A DNA stretch of 64,000 nucleotides from Campylobacter gracilis (GTDB lineage: Bacteria; Campylobacterota; Campylobacteria; Campylobacterales; Campylobacteraceae): positions 868,001-932,000 of the forward strand of contig NZ_CP012196.1 in NCBI RefSeq assembly GCF_001190745.1, in the 5' to 3' direction. Below the pieces are notes generated by a model. The model made no database searches. It was not told where the DNA came from and worked only from the letters and a program-made list of their open reading frames with translations. Shown here one piece after another: positions 34,257-42,437 of the stretch. The first letter of the stretch is position 1. Each line of letters starts with the position of its first letter. The position numbers and the translations under genes were made by a program.

Positions 34257-35385
34257 GATTTTGCGCTATCTCTTTGATCTGCTCGCAGATGTAGCTCACA
34301 TCGTCGTCGCTAAGCGCCGTGTAGATCGGCAGGGATAAAATTTGCTGATAGTTTTTAAGCGCATTCGGAAAGTCATTGACCTTGTAATTATATTTGCTTT
34401 TGTAGTAGCTTAGCAGATGCACCGGCACGTAGTGCAGCGATACGCTTACTCCGCGCGCGATCAGCGCTTTGGCGAAATCGTCGCGGTTTTTGTCGATCTT
34501 TACGATGAATTGAGTGTAGATATGCTCCTCGCTATCGCTTGGAAGCGTCACGTGCGGGCAGTTTGCGAGCTGCTCGCGGTAGGCTGCGGCGATCTGCTTG
34601 CGGCGTTTTATAAAGGCGTCGGTTTTTTCAAACTGAGCGATGGCGTAGGCGGAATTTATAGCGTTAAGATCGTATTTTTGACCGATGCGATCGACGTCGT
34701 AGGTAAAGGACATATTGCCGTCTTTGTAAAAGGCGTCTCCCACGATGCCGCCGTTTCTTAAAATTTGCGCGGCGCTTGCTATCTCATCGTCGTTCGTAAC
34801 GAAAAAGCCCGCCGTAGAGATCGCGTCTTGCGCTTGAGGATTGATCTGAAAGCACGATATGAGCGAGCTTTTAAGCGCTCCGATTTTTGCGCCTTTATAG
34901 GTAGCGCCCATAGCGCGGCACGCATCGTCTATAAGGATGATATTTTCGCTTTTGGCGACCTCGCTGATGGCGTCTATATCCGCAGCAAGTCCTGCGATGT
35001 GCGAGATGAAAGCGCATTTTAGCTTTTTGTGGCGGTTCTGATCTATCGTGCGAGCAAGGCTTTCGCTCGTGATATTAAAGCTTATCGGATCGATGTCTAC
35101 GAAAACGGGCTCTGCGTCGAAGTGGCGGATCACTTCGGCGACGTTGGGAAAGGAATTTACGGAGCATAAAATTTTATCCCCACGCTTAATATCCATCGCA
35201 CAAAGCGCCAGATGCAGCGCCGTCGTGCCGCTCGTAGTCGATATGGCATGCTTTACGCCGAAGTATTTGCAAATATCCTCTTCAAAAATTTCGCTATATC
35301 TTATATCGCTATTGTAGAGGGCGCTTTTAATTAAGTCTTCCTCTTTTTTATCGATTTGAGCCTTATAAAACGGTATCTCTTTCAT
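34249..35385 (-). CDS. DegT/DnrJ/EryC1/StrS-family protein lacking the PLP lysine
   Basis: Fold type I aminotransferase-like protein of 378 residues, the class that aminates nucleotide sugars. SGTTALHLAL (52-61), FVDIDP (95-100), and IDDACRAMGATYKG (152-165) align with the family. In the loop that normally reads SFHxxK and holds the PLP lysine, the sequence is SCFQINPQAQDAISTAGFFVTN (177-198), with no lysine or histidine at the position. The usual GEGG is also changed to STAG. It may therefore be a non-aminating relative or a regulatory/structural protein. It lies between nadE (11 bp) and lpxK (overlap), which suggests an envelope link. Confidence 0.85.
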   Translation of the reverse strand: MKEIPFYKAQIDKKEEDLIKSALYNSDIRYSEIFEEDICKYFGVKHAISTTSGTTALHLALCAMDIKRGDKILCSVNSFPNVAEVIRHFDAEPVFVDIDPISFNITSESLARTIDQNRHKKLKCAFISHIAGLAADIDAISEVAKSENIILIDDACRAMGATYKGAKIGALKSSLISCFQINPQAQDAISTAGFFVTNDDEIASAAQILRNGGIVGDAFYKDGNMSFTYDVDRIGQKYDLNAINSAYAIAQFEKTDAFIKRRKQIAAAYREQLANCPHVTLPSDSEEHIYTQFIVKIDKNRDDFAKALIARGVSVSLHYVPVHLLSYYKSKYNYKVNDFPNALKNYQQILSLPIYTALSDDDVSYICEQIKEIAQNRV

Positions 35386-35395
35386 AAATCTCTCC

Positions 35396-36199
35396 TTAGT
35401 GTGCAGGCTCTATGCGAGCGACCGCGGGTTCGCGAAGCTTAAAATTATTTTTAAGAATTCTACGGACGACAAATTTCACCAGTTCTTGATTGTGGCGCGA
35501 GTTTTGCAGATATTTTAGATCGTTTGCGTTTATTCGCTCGCCTGAGCGAAATTTCATCCGCAACGCTTCGTGTGAAAAAATATCTCTTAGCACGCTATCT
35601 AAAATCTCGTAGCTGTATCCAAGCTCACGCTCGTCGCTTTGGTTTTCCCATAGATCGGCGCTTGGGGCTTTTTTTATGATCGCATCGTCTATGCATAAAA
35701 TTTTTGCGAATTTAAACAGATCGGTTTTTAAAATTTCTCCGATCGGATTAAACGCGCAGGCCAGATCGCCGTAGATCGTGCCGTAACCTAGCATCCTCTC
35801 GCTAAGATTGCTCGTGCCTACGACTACACCACGCTTAGCCACGCTGTAATCATAAAGCAAGCTCATTCTTACGCGCGCGGCGAAATTTCCGATGCGAAGA
35901 GCGCTTGCACCGGGATTTAAAGCGGTAAAATTTTCTACAAATGGCGCGATCTCTTGGATTTCGTAGGGGATATTAAAGGATTCGCAGTGAAAGATGCCGT
36001 CTGCCATATTTTCTAAATTTGAACCCGCGCTAGGCAGGATAAGCCCGTAAGTGGGGATCTCGGTAAGTGCACAAAGCGCAGAAACCACGGCGCTGTCAAG
36101 CCCACCGCTGATGCCTACTACAAAGGCGTCCGCGCCCGTTTCATCGAGTCTCTCCGATAAAAAATCGGTCAGTTGCGGCAGCAAATCGTCCAAAAACAT
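35396..36199 (-). CDS. nadE: NAD+ synthetase NadE
   Basis: Last step of NAD synthesis, ammonia- or glutamine-dependent amidation of deamido-NAD. The PP-loop is VVGISGGLDSAVVSAL (27-42). VVGTSNLSERMLGYGTIYGD near 125 and FNPIGEILKTDLFKFAK near 150 are the substrate loops, and KAPSADLWENQSDERELG follows. 267 residues with no glutaminase domain, so it should use ammonia. First gene of the long minus-strand run; diverges from the metallo-hydrolase gene 95 bp away. Confidence 0.96.
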   Translation of the reverse strand: MFLDDLLPQLTDFLSERLDETGADAFVVGISGGLDSAVVSALCALTEIPTYGLILPSAGSNLENMADGIFHCESFNIPYEIQEIAPFVENFTALNPGASALRIGNFAARVRMSLLYDYSVAKRGVVVGTSNLSERMLGYGTIYGDLACAFNPIGEILKTDLFKFAKILCIDDAIIKKAPSADLWENQSDERELGYSYEILDSVLRDIFSHEALRMKFRSGERINANDLKYLQNSRHNQELVKFVVRRILKNNFKLREPAVARIEPAH

Positions 36200-36294
36200 A
36201 ATATTTAGCCTTAAAATTTTACGTTAAATTGCGCGAATTTTAACTATTTTTGGCTAAATTACGGCTTTAATTTAAGCTTAAAAGGAGGATTTAA

Positions 36295-36894
36295 ATGCAA
36301 ATTTTAAAAAAAGCTTTCGGTGAATACGCGACGAACTGCTACATTCTAAAGGGCGAGCAGGGCGATCTAGTGATCGATCCGGGCGAGGGCAGTTTTGATT
36401 GGGTGATGCAAAATACGGGAAAGATCGCCGCGGTTTTGAATACGCACGGGCATTTCGATCATGTTTATGACGATGCGAAGCTGCAAAGGGCGGGCGCTAA
36501 AATTTATATCCACGAAAGCGACGCTTTTATGCTGCGGGCGGATCCTTTTGAGACGATGCCGGAGCTCATAGAAGCGGACGTACTCGTAAAAGGGCAGGAG
36601 CAAAGCTTTGAAATAGCGGGCTTTAACGTTAAATTTAGCCTTTTTGCAGGACATACGCCGGGCAGCTGTATGATCGAAGCAGGCGGCGCAATCTTTAGCG
36701 GCGACGTAATATTCAAAGGCTCTATCGGCAGGTGGGATTTTCCGTTTTCGGATGCGGTACAGATGAGAGAGTCTTTGCATAAAATTTTGCAGATAAAGGG
36801 CGATTTTACGCTCCATCCTGGGCACGGAGCAAATACTAGCCTAGCGACCGAGAGGCAAAATTTAAAATATTTTCTGCAACTTTTTGAGCGCTGA
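36295..36894 (+). CDS. Metallo-beta-lactamase-fold hydrolase (glyoxalase II-like)
   Basis: Cytoplasmic di-metal hydrolase of 199 residues. The motif THGHFDHVYD (near residue 45) supplies the zinc ligands HxHxDH; FAGHTPGSCMIEAG (near 120), FSGDVIFKGSIGRWDFP (near 138) and HPGHGANTSL (near 178) supply the rest. This is the YcbL/glyoxalase II-like small group. The substrate is unknown and may be a thioester. ATG at 36295 follows AAGGAGG. Single-gene unit. Confidence 0.93.
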   Translation: MQILKKAFGEYATNCYILKGEQGDLVIDPGEGSFDWVMQNTGKIAAVLNTHGHFDHVYDDAKLQRAGAKIYIHESDAFMLRADPFETMPELIEADVLVKGQEQSFEIAGFNVKFSLFAGHTPGSCMIEAGGAIFSGDVIFKGSIGRWDFPFSDAVQMRESLHKILQIKGDFTLHPGHGANTSLATERQNLKYFLQLFER

Positions 36895-37114
36895 TCGTTT
36901 AAATTTAATTGCGCTTCGTCGCACAATAAGCGGTAAAACGGTGTGAAGCGGGTCGGCGTTAAATTTTATACCGCTTTGCTCGTAGGCGCCAAAATTGATG
37001 CCGCTTTACTCGCATTGCAGGCGCCGAAATTTACAGATTTATTTGCCGCCGCGAGCGTTGAATTCTGCGCTAAGTTCGCACCACGCGCGCATTGGCGAAG
37101 ATGCGTAGATAAAC
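36895..37114. other. Non-coding spacer before transglutaminase remnant
   Basis: Short repeated phrases around ACCGCTTTxCTCG and GGCGCCxAAATT. No gene seen. Confidence 0.4.
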
Positions 37115-37272
37115 TTCGAAGTGCAAATCCGCGAGCGAAATACTGATTTCAGCAAGGTGAGCTTTAACGAAAATGAGCGTCTGCGTCTGGGCGTCGAGGA
37201 ATTTTTAAAGCCCTCGGCGCAAAGTGGGATCGTGAAGCAAAAATCAGACGAGATCGCAGGCGGCATAAAATT
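37115..37272 (+). pseudogene. Remnant of a third transglutaminase-like gene
   Basis: Reads FEVQIRERNTDFSKVSFNENE (shown to residue 20: FEVQIRERNTDFSKVSFNEN) and later EEFLKPSAQ and VKQKSDEIAGGIK, matching the middle of the two intact paralogues at 38639 and 40051. Open for about 53 codons, with a stop upstream in frame and no start. The match breaks exactly where the DNA turns into AAAATTTTTAAAATTT. Its first half resembles the 38639 gene and its last part the 40051 gene. Confidence 0.8.
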
Positions 37273-37638
37273 TTTAAAATTTACCGCCGCTTGATTAAAT
37301 TTAGTAAAATTTCGCGCCGCTGCGCATGCAAGACGCAAAGCGTAGCGCAAAAGCAAAATTTAAAATTTGCGCCGCCGCGCGTGTAAAACGTAACGCATGA
37401 AGCGAAATTTAAAATTTTGCGCCGCACTGATCCTGGTCGCTACAATTCGATCAATCCGACTTGAGCCCGCTAAATTTAGTCAAATTTCACGCTCTGCCGA
37501 ACGTAAAATTTTCCCCCGCGAGCCGATAAATTCGATAAAATTTTGCGAAAATTTTACGCGTTTTAAAGGCGCAGATCATGCCCGAAGCTCATTTCATATC
37601 GGTGCGCGAGTGCACGAAAAATGTTTCAAAGGCGCAGA
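37273..37638. other. Non-coding AAATTT-rich spacer downstream of cmoB
   Basis: Repeated AAATTTAAAATTT and GCGCCGC phrases. No gene supported. Confidence 0.45.
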
Positions 37639-38532
37639 TTACGCCCTAAGCCGCACGTAGATACGCCGCGGGGCGGGATAGCCCTCGATCGTGCGCGAGC
37701 CGTCGAGCGGGTCAAGGAAATTCTCCAGGCTCTGCCCGTCGATCCACTCCGTTTTGCGCTGTTCGCTAGCATCCGTGGGCTTTTGAGCCAAAATTTCAAA
37801 ATCTCTAAATTTCGCTCGCTCGCACCAATTCTGAAGCGCGCCGACGGTCGGGACGAAGTAGATATTTGAAATTTTTGAGTAGCTGTTTTTCGGGCACAGC
37901 GCGAAATCGCCCGCTCCTTCGATATACATCGTGTCTAAAAACACCTCGCCGCCCGTATTTAGCGAGGCTCGCAGATCTTTTAGCATCTTTACGGGGTCGC
38001 TACGATGGTAGATGACGCCGAGGCAGAAGATCGTATCGAATTTGTGCTCGTAAAAGGGCAGATGCTCCACGCCCAAAAGCTCGAATTTCGCGCCGCTGCG
38101 GAGGAATTTCTCGATGAAGCGAAACTGCATATAAAATAGCGCGCTCGGATCAAACCCCACTAGCCGCGCAGGCGCTAGCTCGCTTGCGCGAAACATGTAG
38201 TAGCCGTTGTTACAGCCCACGTCGGCGACGGTTTTGTCGCTCAGATTTAAAAACGGTCGCAGCAGGTTAAATTTCACGAAGCTTTGCCATTCGGCGTCGA
38301 TAAAAAGATCGTTCAGCGCAAAAGGCCCCTTGCGCCACGGCTTTAGCGCTCGCGCGATACGCAAAATTTCATCTCTTTGCTCCGCGCTTGCGTTAAAACT
38401 CGCCCGCACAACGTCGCCGCACTCGCAGTCGCACTTGTCTATTTGCAGCGCCTCGATCGCGCTTAAAATTTCGCGGTTTTGCCCGCTTTGCAGCTTTTTA
38501 AAGTTTTCGTCTCTGATTTTTTGCAGATCCAT
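37639..38532 (-). CDS. cmoB: tRNA U34 carboxymethyltransferase CmoB
   Basis: Transfers the carboxymethyl group from carboxy-SAM (made by CmoA) to 5-hydroxyuridine at tRNA position 34. 297 residues. KPWRKGPFALNDLFIDAEW at 64-82 and the SAM loop DVGCNNGYYMFRASEL at 104-119 are diagnostic; GFDPSALFYMQF and LGVIYHRSDPVKMLKDL follow. Its active site uses the asparagine-rich loop rather than a plain GxGxG. It lies alone on the minus strand between the transglutaminase remnant and the first intact copy. Confidence 0.94.
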   Translation of the reverse strand: MDLQKIRDENFKKLQSGQNREILSAIEALQIDKCDCECGDVVRASFNASAEQRDEILRIARALKPWRKGPFALNDLFIDAEWQSFVKFNLLRPFLNLSDKTVADVGCNNGYYMFRASELAPARLVGFDPSALFYMQFRFIEKFLRSGAKFELLGVEHLPFYEHKFDTIFCLGVIYHRSDPVKMLKDLRASLNTGGEVFLDTMYIEGAGDFALCPKNSYSKISNIYFVPTVGALQNWCERAKFRDFEILAQKPTDASEQRKTEWIDGQSLENFLDPLDGSRTIEGYPAPRRIYVRLRA

Positions 38533-38638
38533 TTTAATCCTAAAATTTCAAAATTTAGCGCCATTTTAACATAAAATTTTATCCATTTTAAGGCGCAAAG
38601 AGATAAAATCGACTTGCAATTTAAGCAAAGGAGCAAAA

Positions 38639-39694
38639 ATGCAAGAAGCAAAAACGAGAAAATTTAGTCTCAGGTTTAATCACGAAATTTCAAGTAGCGG
38701 CGCAGAGGTACGGCTTTGGTTGCCGTTAGTGTTGCAAGAGCCGTATCAGAGGTTGCTTGGCGAATATCATGCCCGCTCAAATGCACAAGAGTCGGCTATC
38801 TGCGGAGATCATATAAGCACGTACTACGCGTGCTTCGCACCCGATAAAGAGGCAAGAGCGGGCGTCGGCAAATACGGCGAGCAAGGTGTCGTAGGCGAAG
38901 ATGACGATTATTTTGAGCTTAGCTTCGATATTGAAATTTCGGAGCGAAACACCGATTTTAGCAAGGTAAGTTTTAATGAAAACGAGCGCTTGAGCCCTGA
39001 GATCGAGGAGTTTTTAAAGCCATCAAAGCTAATTCCAGTAGAAGGCGCTGCGAAACAAAAATCAGACGAGATCACCGGCTCGCTTAAAGGCGATCTGGAA
39101 AAGGCGCGCGCGATTTATGAGTGGGTCGCAAAAAATATGAGCCGCGATAATAGCGTGATCGCATGCGGCAGCGGCGATGCAGCGGCGATTTTAAGCAGCG
39201 GCAAGCTAAGCGGCAAATGCGCCGATATTAATAGCGTGTTCGTTGCGCTCTGCAGGGCAGCTGGCATTCCTGCGCGCGCTATTTACGGCATCCGCACGGG
39301 CGCGGCGCAGAAATTTTCGCCTGAAATGGGCGTCATGGGCGCTCTAAGCGGCGGTGCGCTTGAAATTTCCGGCGCGCAGCATTGCAGAGCGGAATTTTAT
39401 CTAAAAGGCCACGGCTGGATCCCGGTTGATCCCGCGGACGTTACAAAGGTGCGATTGGGCGAGAACTTAAGCGAGGATGATTCCAAGCTGGCGCGGGTGC
39501 GCGAGTATCTTTTCGGTAACTGGGAGCCGTGCTGGCTGGGCTTTAACTACGCTCGCGAAATCGTGCTAAATCCGCGCCCGGCGCACGTTCCGATCGAAAT
39601 TTTTTCGCATCCGTATTGCGAAGTGGGCGGCACGCCGAAAGATCCGTACTCGCCTAAAAATTTTATCTACGAGTATTTTTCGCGAGAAATTTAA
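38639..39694 (+). CDS. Transglutaminase-like domain protein, copy without signal peptide
   Basis: 351 residues. The transglutaminase-like core has the catalytic cysteine in SGKCADINSVFVALCRAAGI (near residue 200), the histidine in GAQHCRAEFYLKGHGW (near 255) and aspartate in PVDPADV. These folds act as cysteine peptidases or amidases in bacteria; the substrate is unknown. The N-terminus MQEAKTRKFSLRFNHEI starts directly in the conserved region, so this copy is probably cytoplasmic, unlike the next gene. AAAGGAG precedes ATG at 38639. It shares a near-identical 93-bp stretch with its neighbour. Confidence 0.87.
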   Translation: MQEAKTRKFSLRFNHEISSSGAEVRLWLPLVLQEPYQRLLGEYHARSNAQESAICGDHISTYYACFAPDKEARAGVGKYGEQGVVGEDDDYFELSFDIEISERNTDFSKVSFNENERLSPEIEEFLKPSKLIPVEGAAKQKSDEITGSLKGDLEKARAIYEWVAKNMSRDNSVIACGSGDAAAILSSGKLSGKCADINSVFVALCRAAGIPARAIYGIRTGAAQKFSPEMGVMGALSGGALEISGAQHCRAEFYLKGHGWIPVDPADVTKVRLGENLSEDDSKLARVREYLFGNWEPCWLGFNYAREIVLNPRPAHVPIEIFSHPYCEVGGTPKDPYSPKNFIYEYFSREI

Positions 39695-40050
39695 TCCTCT
39701 GGTGGCTTGCATTTTACCGCCGCATTTTGCTTAAGCTAAGCTACCGCGCTTCGTCGAAGCTTAACCGTTTCATCGAAGCGCACGCTTGGCTTTGCGACAG
39801 CGGCGCTTTTGCGTGGTTTTGCCTACGCCGCCGTATACCGCCTGCGCGCCTAGTTTGCGGGCTATCATACCCGCTTTGGCGAAATTTCGCGCTATGTCTT
39901 TGGGCGAAATTTTGAAATTTTAAATATGGATAGAATTTTAAAATTTACGGCTTGCGGAATTTTAAATTTAGCGATTTCAAAGCCGCAAAAGGCTAAAATC
40001 AGCGCGTAAATTAGGGCTAAGGCTTGGCCATTTTATTTTGAAGGCATTTC
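39695..40050. other. Spacer between the two transglutaminase-like genes
   Basis: 356 bp, mixed GC-rich and AAATTT-rich parts; the plus-strand frame at 39727-39915 has no ribosome site or family resemblance. Nothing supported. Confidence 0.45.
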
Positions 40051-41121
40051 ATGCAAAGACGCGATTTTTTAAGAAACACTGCGATTTTAGGCGCCGTTAT
40101 GGCAACTCCGAGTACCATTTTGGGCGGGGAAAAAGTCATTGGCAAAAAGAGAACTTTCGGGCTATCGCTAAATCACGAAATTTTGGAAGAGGGCAAGCAG
40201 ACGCGGCTTTGGATACCGCTTCCTCTTATCACGAAATATCAAAAGGTAAGCGACGTAAAATTTGACGGCAATTTCAACGATCCGTCCGTGGACTATGGCG
40301 AAATTCCGACGCTCTATGCCGGCTACGTCGGTGTGGCAAAGCCCACGCTAAATATTAAATTTAGCGTCGAGACCTTTGAGCGAAATACCGACTTTAGCAA
40401 GGTAAAATTTAATCCGAACGAAAAGCTTAACCCCGAGGTAGCGAAGTTTTTAGAGCCTAGTGCGCAGATTCAAATCGACGGCGTCGTTAAGCAAAAATCA
40501 GACGAGATCGCAGGCGGCATCAAGGGCGATCTGGAAAAGGCGCGCGCGATTTATACGTGGGTGGCAAACACTATGCAGCGCGATAACAGCGTGCTAGGCT
40601 GCGGGCTAGGGGACGTGAAGCAAATTTTAAGCAGCGGCAAGTTAAGTGGCAAATGCACCGACATAAATAGCGTTTTCGTCGCACTTTGCCGCGCGCAGGG
40701 CATCGCCGCAAGAGAGATGTTCGGCATCCGCGTCGGTGCGTCGAGATTTAGCGCTCAAATGGGCGCCGCGCCTAAAGACGGCGTCAGCCATATCTCGGGC
40801 GCGCAGCACTGCAGGGCGGAATTTTATCTAAAAGGCCACGGCTGGATCCCGGTCGATCCTGCGGACGTTACAAAGGTGCGATTGGGCGAGAAGCTAAGCA
40901 ATGACGACAGCAAGCTCGCTAAAATCCGCGAGTATTTATTCGGCAACTGGGAGATGTGCTGGATCGGCTTTAACTACGGCAGAGACTTCACGCTAAGCCC
41001 ACGCCCAGCGCAGTTTCCGATCAATAATTTCGGCTATCCTTACGGCGAAGTGGACGGCAACACGCTAAATTACTATTCGCCGAAAGATTTCAGCTACGAT
41101 TACAGATCGAAAGAGTTGTAG
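40051..41121 (+). CDS. Transglutaminase-like domain protein with Tat signal
   Basis: 356 residues, paralogue of the gene at 38639. It begins MQRRDFLRNTAILGAVMA, a twin-arginine signal (RRDFLR) followed by a hydrophobic core, so the folded protein should be exported to the periplasm. The catalytic set is present: Cys in SGKCTDINSVFVALCR, His in GAQHCRAEFYLKGHGW, Asp in PVDPADV. It also keeps the ERNTDFSKVKFNPNE block found in the third remnant. A peptidase or amidase role is inferred from the fold only. The two intact copies differ mainly in export and in surface loops. Confidence 0.88.
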   Translation: MQRRDFLRNTAILGAVMATPSTILGGEKVIGKKRTFGLSLNHEILEEGKQTRLWIPLPLITKYQKVSDVKFDGNFNDPSVDYGEIPTLYAGYVGVAKPTLNIKFSVETFERNTDFSKVKFNPNEKLNPEVAKFLEPSAQIQIDGVVKQKSDEIAGGIKGDLEKARAIYTWVANTMQRDNSVLGCGLGDVKQILSSGKLSGKCTDINSVFVALCRAQGIAAREMFGIRVGASRFSAQMGAAPKDGVSHISGAQHCRAEFYLKGHGWIPVDPADVTKVRLGEKLSNDDSKLAKIREYLFGNWEMCWIGFNYGRDFTLSPRPAQFPINNFGYPYGEVDGNTLNYYSPKDFSYDYRSKEL

Positions 41122-41503
41122 CGGTTCGCGTTTTGCTATGCGGCACGTCGAACTACTTGAGCTTTTTGAGTAGGTATACAAGAAAGGCTTCCCGCTAGAC
41201 GACTTTGGGCGGATGTGTAAAAGCGCGCCTAATCTACGTGCTGCCGCGTCTGCATTGGAAAAAAATTCTGCGCTTTATTTGGCGTGGAATTTTAAAATTT
41301 TTTAGAATTTTGTGAGCGGCGAAATTTTAAAATTCCAAGATGAATAAAATTTTGAAATTTTTCGGCGCGCAAAATTCTGGAATTTACGGCTTGCAGAATT
41401 TAAAATTTCGCCTCTTTGCGCGAAATTTTGCGGCGGATTTGCGAGTAAATTTCGCGTGCTGGACTAGCGGCGGCACGGCAATACCTATACTGAAAGGTAA
41501 AAT
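41122..41503. other. AAATTT-rich spacer before merT-like gene
   Basis: Dense in AAAATTTT and GAATTTT words, for example at 41280-41450. No gene seen. A ribosome site AAAGG at 41493-41497 serves the following TTG start. Confidence 0.5.
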
Positions 41504-41905
41504 TTGAAAACCGAACTAGAAAATCCCGCGCAAGAAACCCCAGCGCAAAAGCGAGAATATCCTGGCAAAAATCGCTTCAGCACGCGCAGTCTGTGGCTGA
41601 TATTCGCCGCGATTTTTAGCGCGGTTGCGGCGACGTTTTGCTGCCTGCCCGCGCTTTTATTTTTGATTTTCGGCGCGAGCTTTTCCATTTTTTCAGGCGC
41701 GGAGGCGCTGGAAGGTTACCGCGCGCCACTCTCTGTGCTAGCGCTTTTTTGCTTCGCGCTCTCGGCGTTTTTCTTTTTCAAAAAGCCGCGCGCATGCTCG
41801 CTGCAAAGCAGGCGCAAAAAATGGATTCTGATCTACGCGCTTTTAGGAGCCTTGCTTGCCTTTATGCTTACATATCCCGAAATTTTAGGAGGGCTTTATG
41901 CGTAA
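41504..41905 (+). CDS. MerT-like small membrane transport protein
   Basis: 133 residues with three hydrophobic segments (about 31-55, 63-84, 100-125). The first contains a vicinal cysteine pair, ATFCCLPALLFLIFG, where MerT proteins hold the CC that passes Hg2+ across the membrane. The start is most likely TTG at 41504 with AAAGG seven bases before; there is no nearby in-frame ATG. The stop region overlaps the next gene, a MerP-like protein, by eight bases. There is no merR or merA nearby, so the metal may not be mercury. Confidence 0.75.
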   Translation: MKTELENPAQETPAQKREYPGKNRFSTRSLWLIFAAIFSAVAATFCCLPALLFLIFGASFSIFSGAEALEGYRAPLSVLALFCFALSAFFFFKKPRACSLQSRRKKWILIYALLGALLAFMLTYPEILGGLYA

Positions 41906-42158
41906 AATTTTGTTTTTGATGCTTGGATTTACGGCGCTTTTTGCCGACAAAGAGGTTAAAATTTACGTGGAAAAAATCCACTGCCCGCTCTGCACTACGA
42001 TCGTGCGAAAGGCGCTTTTGCAAACGCCAGGCGTGATAAGCGCGAAGGTTTCGCAGCAGAGCAAAACCGCGACCGTCGCGGCAAAGGATGATGCAAACGA
42101 GACCGCGATGCTTGAGGCGATCGCTAAAACGGGCTATGAAGGCGTAATCGTAAAATAA
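41898..42158 (+). CDS. Periplasmic heavy-metal-associated domain protein (MerP-like)
   Basis: 86 residues. Signal peptide MRKILFLMLGFTALFA, then an HMA domain with KIHCPLCTTIVRKALLQ, the CxxC metal site. The second cysteine motif usually reads GMTCxxC; here it is CPLC. GVISAKVSQQSKTATVAA and TGYEGVIVK complete the ferredoxin-like fold. It should bind a soft metal in the periplasm and hand it to the MerT-like partner. Overlapping genes mean they are made together. Confidence 0.87.
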   Translation: MRKILFLMLGFTALFADKEVKIYVEKIHCPLCTTIVRKALLQTPGVISAKVSQQSKTATVAAKDDANETAMLEAIAKTGYEGVIVK

Positions 42159-42437
42159 AAATCCCCGGCAAAATTCTGACTAAATTTTAAATAAAATTCT
42201 TGCTAAATTTCGGTAAAATTCATGCGACTTTGCATAAAATTTCATTTTGCGCGGCTTGCCTGCAGCGTAAGCTAGCGCGATTGAAATTCTGCGCGTATTT
42301 TGCGGAAGCGCTATGTCGGCGCGGTCGCGTTTAAATTTAGCAGAATTTCGCAAGCGCTTAAGCGAGTGCGGTTGCTTTTAAATTCAACGGGCGTGTCGCA
42401 ATAACGCGCGAATATAATAAATTCAAAAGGAGCAAAC
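42159..42437. other. AAATTT-rich spacer before pepD
   Basis: Short AAATTT/GCGC mosaic with AAAAGGAG ribosome site at its right end. No gene. Confidence 0.45.

Noticed and set aside
36367-36926. Minus-strand frames opposite the metallo-hydrolase
   Set aside because: Shadows of a gene with clear HxHxDH motif on the plus strand.
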